From Planctomycetota bacterium (GTDB lineage: Bacteria; Planctomycetota; Planctomycetia; Pirellulales; Thermoguttaceae): 8,138 bases of DNA. The translations under genes were made by a program, and so were the position numbers. The notes beneath the pieces were generated by a model. That model made no database searches. It was not told the DNA's origin and saw only the letters and a program-made list of their open reading frames with translations. The stretch spans positions 1-8,138 of the forward strand of contig JAJYGU010000028.1 of assembly GCA_021784975.1 (NCBI GenBank). Direction: 5' to 3'. Numbering within the stretch: position 1 is the first letter of the stretch; the number at the start of each line of letters is the position of its first letter. Of this stretch, positions 6,269 to 8,138 are shown piece after piece.

Positions 6269-6273
6269 CTCCT
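6269..6273 (-). promoter_or_regulatory. Shine-Dalgarno deciding the isomerase start
   Basis: AGGAG on the minus strand lies seven bases before the ATG at 6261. It sits immediately outside the repeat element at 6276-6403, so the element ends just upstream of the ribosome binding site. Confidence 0.65.
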
Positions 6274-6275
6274 GT

Positions 6276-6403
6276 GTACCAAAGGGGACAGGCACCGTCG
6301 CCCCAACCCGTCCTCGCTGCGTCACCATGAAAAAGACGACGGAGCCAGTCCCCTTTTGCGTCTCCCTGGTCCCTGATCCCTGGTCCCTGATCCCTTTTGG
6401 TAC
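6276..6403. repeat. 128-bp repeat element with terminal inverted repeats, between Gfo/Idh and isomerase genes
   Basis: The ends are GTACCAAAGGGG (6276-6287) and CCCTTTTGGTAC (6392-6403), inverted repeats with a one-base indel. Inside are a second imperfect inverted pair, GGGGACAGGCACCGTCG (6284-6300) against CGACGGAGCCAGTCCCC, and a perfect tandem duplication of the 14-mer CCCTGGTCCCTGAT (6364-6377 and 6378-6391). It occupies most of the 165-bp gap between the two genes and encodes nothing convincing. The GGGGACAGGCACC and CCCTGGTCCCTGATCCC words are ones I associate with dispersed planctomycete repeats; whether it is mobile cannot be seen from one copy. Confidence 0.7.
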
Positions 6404-6426
6404 GCTCTCAGTCCGGCGCGCGGAGG

Positions 6427-7779
6427 TCAGATCTTCAGCGGCTGCATGCCCGGCATGGGCACCGGATACCAGCCCTTGGCATCCGGCCTCACCGGCGGTT
6501 CCGTGTCCAAGCGAACATCCTCGACTCGGGGAGTGAACACGAAGTCCGACTTGGCCACCTGCTCCCAGGTCAGTTCCCGGCCGTCGTAGCAGGTCAGTTG
6601 ACCCAAAATGGCCACCAGCGTGCTTCGGGCCATATAGTCGCCGCAGTTGATCGGATTGCCCGAGCGAATGGCCGAGAACAGGGCGGCGTGTTCGAGATCG
6701 TAGGGGTTTTCATTGGCGCCTTTGTGCGGATGGTACCTCCACTTGGTTGCACCTTCGATGATGCAATGTGTCAGGTTGCAGCGGCCCTTGCTGCCTAAGA
6801 GGATGCTGTCGCTATCGTTGTAACAGCCGTTTTCGGTGCGGCAGAAGGCGTACATCCGCACGCCGTTGGCATATTGATAGACCACGCCATGATGGTCGAA
6901 GACGTTGCCGTAAACCTCTCCGAACGAGGCGGAACGGCCGCCCATGCCGTGCGCCTTCACCGGCGGCTGTTCGTGCATGACCCAGGTGGCGCGGTCTACG
7001 TTATGCACCAGCGATTGGGCGACGTCGTCGCCGCACAGCCAGGCGAAGTGATATTGGTTGCTGAATTGATACTCGACCTCGGTCTGCTTCGGCTGCCGGT
7101 AGTAGAGTCCGTACGGCCCGCGCAAAAAATTCTCCTCGACGGCCACGATCTCGCCGATGGCCCCGTCATGCACCCGTTTTACCGTTTCCCGATATCCGGG
7201 GTGGTGCCGGCTGTGGAGTCCCGACATGACGCTCAGCCTCTTCTTTTTGGCCAGTTCGCAAGCGGCCGTGACCTGGCGCACGCCGGGCGGATCGATAGCG
7301 TGCGGCTTTTCCACGAAGACGTGTTTGCCGGCCTCCACTGCCGCCTGCAGATAGACCGGGTGGTACTTCGCCGCGCAGGCAATCAAGACCACGTCGACGC
7401 ACTCGAGGACGTGCTTGTAGCCCTCGAGGCCCGAGAAGCAATGGTCGTCATGGACGGCAACCTGCGCCGGCTTCGCCTTCCTGAGCCACTCGCGCCGATT
7501 CTTCACCCGATCGGCAAAGATATCGGTCATGGCGACCAGGCGGACGCCCTTATCGACGTTCATCGCGTTGACGGCCGCGCCGGGGCAGCGGCTACCACAG
7601 CCGACCATGCCGATTTTGATGATGTCGCTGCCGGCAGCGTGGGCGGTCCGGGCGAGTGATACACGGGCCAAGCCGGCGGCTCCGGCCGCCGCCACGGTGG
7701 AGGCCTTCAGGAAGTCGCGCCGGGTCGGATGCCGCCGATTCGACTCTGGCACAGCGTAATCTGAGGCGTGTTGCACCAT
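6427..7779 (-). CDS. Gfo/Idh/MocA family oxidoreductase with Tat signal
   Basis: This 450-residue NAD(P)-dependent sugar or cyclitol dehydrogenase of the Gfo/Idh/MocA family carries a twin-arginine signal, TRRDFLKAS at residues 19-27, then an Ala-rich hydrophobic stretch ending near ARTAHAAG (43-50). Export in folded form with bound cofactor is therefore likely, as in glucose-fructose oxidoreductase. The Rossmann fold follows with KIGMVGCGSRCPGAA (55-69) and the family motif VEKPHA (156-161). The catalytic region is LCGDDVAQSLVHNVD (248-262), with Asp251 and His259 as candidate active-site residues. The GxGxxG loop reads GCGSRCPG, a small variation. The ATG at 7779 has GGAGGAGAAG at 7785-7794. 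It leads the cluster with the TIM-barrel isomerase and ThuA-like protein, suggesting oxidation of a glycoside or free sugar. The substrate cannot be deduced. Confidence 0.95.
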   Translation of the reverse strand: MVQHASDYAVPESNRRHPTRRDFLKASTVAAAGAAGLARVSLARTAHAAGSDIIKIGMVGCGSRCPGAAVNAMNVDKGVRLVAMTDIFADRVKNRREWLRKAKPAQVAVHDDHCFSGLEGYKHVLECVDVVLIACAAKYHPVYLQAAVEAGKHVFVEKPHAIDPPGVRQVTAACELAKKKRLSVMSGLHSRHHPGYRETVKRVHDGAIGEIVAVEENFLRGPYGLYYRQPKQTEVEYQFSNQYHFAWLCGDDVAQSLVHNVDRATWVMHEQPPVKAHGMGGRSASFGEVYGNVFDHHGVVYQYANGVRMYAFCRTENGCYNDSDSILLGSKGRCNLTHCIIEGATKWRYHPHKGANENPYDLEHAALFSAIRSGNPINCGDYMARSTLVAILGQLTCYDGRELTWEQVAKSDFVFTPRVEDVRLDTEPPVRPDAKGWYPVPMPGMQPLKI

Positions 7780-7813
7780 GGGGTCTTCTCCTCCGCGTAA
7801 TAAAGTTTGTCAG

Positions 7814-7834
7814 AACGGATATAAGCTTTCCGTT
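7814..7834. promoter_or_regulatory. Inverted repeat upstream of the Gfo/Idh gene
   Basis: AACGGA (7814-7819) and TCCGTT (7829-7834) are perfect inverted repeats around a nine-base A/T-rich spacer, TATAAGCTT. It lies 35-55 bp before the dehydrogenase start, in the most A/T-rich part of the gap. An operator or a leader hairpin would fit, but a half-site of six bases is weak evidence. Confidence 0.3.
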
Positions 7835-7847
7835 TCATGGTCTCCGT

Positions 7848-7865
7848 AGCAAAGGGACCGGACAC
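7848..7865. repeat. Fragment of a dispersed-type repeat
   Basis: GCAAAGGGACCGGACACC resembles one arm of the AAAGGGGACAGGCACC repeat family seen at 6276-6403, but no matching second arm is present here. It may be a half-copy or remnant. The resemblance is short. Confidence 0.35.
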
Positions 7866-7883
7866 CCTACGGCGCGCCCATCA

Positions 7884-7899
7884 GAGCCCTCACGGGCTC
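7884..7899 (-). other. Hairpin with the DUF1559 stop codon in its loop
   Basis: The transcript strand reads GAGCCC-GTGA-GGGCTC, a perfect 6-bp stem closed by a GTGA loop (GNRA type). The TGA stop (7892-7890) lies wholly in the loop. The following bases are GC-rich with no U-tract, so a standard intrinsic terminator is unlikely. Confidence 0.6.
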
Positions 7900-8138
7900 A
7901 CCAGCGACATGTCAATTGTAACGCCGTCATTACGGTTGCCAAGCCGGTCGTGGATCGCGGGTGAAATCCCGTAGCTGATCGAATGGACCGAGCCGTCGCA
8001 GAAGGCCATGTTGCAGGCACTGGGGTGGGCGCTGCCGAACAGCTTTCCACTAAGTATCCCGGTGCTATCCTGACGGGGTGGGCCTACGCTCGAATCGGTG
8101 AAACGGACCGTCTCGAGGTCATAACCGGCATAGCCGCA
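7890..8138 (-). CDS. C-terminal end of a DUF1559 (H-X9-DG) family protein
   Basis: The reverse strand is open from the window edge to a TGA at 7890, giving the last 82 residues of a longer protein. The tail has a His, exactly nine residues, then Asp-Gly (AHPSACNMAFCDGSVHSISY), the H-X9-DG signature that closes DUF1559 proteins. These begin with a type IV pilin-like N-terminal methylation signal, are secreted, and are hugely expanded in planctomycetes; their function is poorly known. Two cysteines, in SAC and FCDG, lie in the signature. The protein ends in IDMSLVSP. The N-terminal part, with the pilin-like helix, is outside the window. It lies upstream of the sugar cluster in the same direction with a 110-bp gap. 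I am confident of the family from the tail alone. Confidence 0.9.
   Translation of the reverse strand, partial: CGYAGYDLETVRFTDSSVGPPRQDSTGILSGKLFGSAHPSACNMAFCDGSVHSISYGISPAIHDRLGNRNDGVTIDMSLVSP

Overview
The window looks like a chromosomal stretch of a planctomycete, probably Pirellulales-like. This rests on the gene content: the C-terminus of a DUF1559 'H-X9-DG' protein, a Tat-exported Gfo/Idh/MocA oxidoreductase beside a TIM-barrel sugar isomerase and a ThuA-like protein, a tiny lysine/alanine-rich histone-tail-like protein, and several dispersed palindromic intergenic repeats of a kind I associate with this phylum. No rRNA, tRNA, CRISPR array, transposase or phage gene was recognised. Every supported gene is on the minus strand, so transcription runs from high to low coordinates.

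Layout in transcription order: (1) 8138-7890, the last 82 residues of a DUF1559 protein. (2) A sugar-metabolism-like cluster: Gfo/Idh/MocA dehydrogenase (7779-6427), xylose-isomerase-like TIM barrel (6261-5419) and ThuA-like protein (5312-4590). The three genes are separated by two unrelated repeat elements (6276-6403 and 5330-5410). (3) A stretch of about 1 kb (4589-3562) with no convincing gene: a CpG-rich block bounded by inverted A/T tracts, then a candidate promoter and a leader of about 200 nt. (4) A 28-codon GTG-start gene for a Lys/Ala repeat protein (3561-3475), with a strong Shine-Dalgarno and a good intrinsic terminator (3400-3437). (5) A 60-bp near-perfect palindrome (3339-3398), then rmuC (3273-1813). 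(6) A REP-like palindrome (1672-1756), then a large secreted protein of unknown function (1629 to the window edge, C-terminus missing).

The most interesting unexplained pattern is that four of the six visible stop codons (DUF1559, ThuA, Lys/Ala protein, RmuC) lie in the loop or loop-proximal stem of a tight perfect hairpin. Three of these hairpins are not followed by a U-tract and the fourth gene has a separate terminator, so they are not ordinary terminators. The second point of interest is the gene-free, A/T-tract-bounded block upstream of the histone-like mini-gene. The sugar cluster is plausibly a glycoside or keto-sugar oxidation module, but its substrate cannot be read from the sequence.
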